A DNA stretch of 64,000 bases from Pseudobdellovibrionaceae bacterium. Lineage in GTDB: Bacteria; Bdellovibrionota; Bdellovibrionia; Bdellovibrionales; JAGQZY01. Positions 62,956 through 64,000 of this stretch are shown piece by piece. Under the pieces are notes generated by a model. That model did not search any database and was not told the origin of the DNA. It was given only the letters and a program-made list of their open reading frames with translations. The first letter of the stretch is position 1. Each line of letters opens with the position of its first letter. Both the position numbers and the translations under genes were made by a program. Location: positions 248,001 to 312,000 of the forward strand of contig JACKAL010000001.1 in NCBI GenBank assembly GCA_020635085.1, given 5' to 3'.

Positions 62956-64000
62956 AGCGAAGGAATGCGTGAAATGCTTAAGTGTTCTGGTAAGTGTTTT
63001 CCGTCGAGGTGTTGTGCCATTGCTTTTGCTGCATGGAAGTTGTTACCCATGCCATGGCCAGAACAACCTGTGTGAAGGAAAACATTATTGTAGGTCGGGT
63101 GTTGTCCTAAGATGGGCATACCATCAAAACTAAAAGCCATAATACCTGACCATTGATGGGAAACTTTAATCGGTTTTTTACTTTTAAAATGCTCCGAGAC
63201 GAACTTAATAAGCTCGGATTGGATAGGTTCTGTTATTTGATCGAGAGGGGTATTTTCAGCTTCTAAATTCAAATTGCGAAATCCCCCGATCAATAGGCGA
63301 CGATCCGCGAGTTGGCGAAAATAACAGAGAGATTGAGTAAAATAACATGGCCCGCGTACGGTAAAGTCCACAGGTTCTGTGGTCATCGCTTGGCCACGCC
63401 CAGGTGATACAAACTTTGCAAGCTCGGGAAATAAATTGGCAATGTAAGCATTGGTGGTAAAAACAACTTTGTTGGCAGAAAAGCTTGCTGTACGAGTGCG
63501 AATATGTACGCCACTAGTACTTTCGGTTAATTTAAAGACTTCCTGTTGAGGAAAAAAATCGACTTGCGCTTTACTTAATATTTTATGGATCAATTTAACG
63601 GGGTGGATTTCGCCATCTTTTGGGTAAAAAGCACCACCAAAAAATCCTTTGAGTGCAAACTCTTTTTCGATAGTCTCTGGATCGATGATGGAAAGTTCTA
63701 TATTATGAGATTTTATTTCTTCAACAAAACGGACATATTCATGGTAGCGGGATTCGCTTGGTGCGACTGTACAGGAACCAGTATTTTTATAAAGAACATC
63801 GTTGTTGTCGGCAATAATTTCTTCGCGGACTAAAATATGGTTCTCTTCAGAGAATTTCCAAATACGTGCGGCTTTTTCGTAACCATATTGATCCACCAAT
63901 TTCATGAGATGCTCGGTTGAGCCACAGGTGACAAAACCTGCGTTACGCCCAGATGCTCCAGCCGCAATGTGTTCGCGGTCGATAAGGGCAATTTTAAGCT
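62952..64000 (-). CDS. FAD-dependent oxidoreductase (DAO family), 5' end outside the window
   Basis: Reading continues in frame from ATG 63905 through the window end (upstream residues KIALIDREHIAAGASGRNAGFV), so that ATG is internal. The AGASGRNAGF motif and the C-terminal HTGCSGHGMGNNFHAAKAMAQHL are those of D-amino-acid/gamma-glutamylputrescine-type oxidases. It would oxidise an amino acid or amine using FAD. The missing N-terminus carries the GxGxxG fingerprint, beyond the window. The stop lies in the hairpin shared with the convergent neighbour. Confidence 0.85.
   Translation of the reverse strand, partial: LKIALIDREHIAAGASGRNAGFVTCGSTEHLMKLVDQYGYEKAARIWKFSEENHILVREEIIADNNDVLYKNTGSCTVAPSESRYHEYVRFVEEIKSHNIELSIIDPETIEKEFALKGFFGGAFYPKDGEIHPVKLIHKILSKAQVDFFPQQEVFKLTESTSGVHIRTRTASFSANKVVFTTNAYIANLFPELAKFVSPGRGQAMTTEPVDFTVRGPCYFTQSLCYFRQLADRRLLIGGFRNLNLEAENTPLDQITEPIQSELIKFVSEHFKSKKPIKVSHQWSGIMAFSFDGMPILGQHPTYNNVFLHTGCSGHGMGNNFHAAKAMAQHLDGKHLPEHLSISRIPSL

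Noticed and set aside
22992..62956. Near-identical 18-mers CCCCACGGTAGTCTATAG and CCCCACGGGAGTCTATAG at two gene ends
   Set aside because: Two matches of this length are not far from chance in 64 kb; no larger repeat surrounds them.
1..64000. Searched by eye for tRNA, rRNA, CRISPR, IS and prophage cores
   Set aside because: No convincing tRNA cloverleaf, repeat array, transposase or integrase was seen; a tRNAscan or HMM run could still find one.

Overview
The window is a roughly 42% GC bacterial chromosome segment (by eye, not computed) with about 52 protein-coding genes, many intrinsic terminators, and no rRNA, tRNA, CRISPR or transposase that I could find. Gene content points to a Gram-negative didermic bacterium: many signal peptides and lipoboxes, a TonB-dependent receptor, TolC, outer-membrane barrels, a MotA/MotB stator, several secreted peptidoglycan hydrolases and fibre-like repeat proteins. 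The mix resembles Bdellovibrionota (a low-GC Bdellovibrio/Pseudobdellovibrio-type genome), but that placement is inference; no phylogenetic marker was tested.

Layout. 0-5 kb: the end of a glycosyltransferase, a Na+/H+ antiporter family protein, a Cys/His-rich lipoprotein, a dispersed-type inverted repeat with an 18-bp tandem repeat, and a Tat-exported PhoX-like phosphatase. 5-10 kb: secreted coiled-coil/SH3 protein, unknown secreted protein, endonuclease I and a sodium:solute symporter. 10-19 kb: housekeeping genes (UvrC without its usual C-terminal HhH domain, RNase HI with a C-terminal viroplasmin-like domain, an S9 peptidase lipoprotein, a YheT-like hydrolase, a lipoprotein methyltransferase, an SrkA-like kinase, motAB). 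19-27 kb: ABC-F protein, lytic transglycosylase, dicarboxylate/glutamate symporter, small secreted proteins and a lipoprotein with a putative NlpC/CHAP-like domain. 27-37 kb: ZnuD-like TonB receptor, Bcr/CflA exporter, a FecR/Fn3 pair ending in a predicted barrel, and a membrane adenylate cyclase. 37-43 kb: a tail-fibre-like gene interrupted by one in-frame TGA, a dCMP-deaminase family protein and a transglycosylase/SH3 gene coupled to an anchored partner.

43-46 kb holds a compact operon (redoxin with CPCS motif, YtkA/FixH-like lipoprotein, barrel-like protein starting with CCG, His-rich secreted protein), which looks like a poorly described metal or thiol system. 48-55.5 kb is a sulfide/persulfide island: rhodanese, sulfide:quinone-oxidoreductase-like flavoprotein with a 56-residue companion protein, a two-cysteine ArsR regulator at a divergent palindromic promoter, a TolC/RND pump pair without a periplasmic adaptor gene, and two DUF2892 membrane proteins. 

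55.5-59 kb contains what I regard as the best regulatory find: an OmpR-type two-component system whose own promoter, and the promoters of a neighbouring GSP17M-like membrane protein gene and a YfdX family gene, all carry a YTTAAK-N5-YTTAAK direct repeat exactly 10 bp upstream of a possible -10 hexamer. The window ends with an outer-membrane barrel, a LysR regulator, a secreted HExxH protein and the 3' part of a FAD-dependent oxidoreductase.
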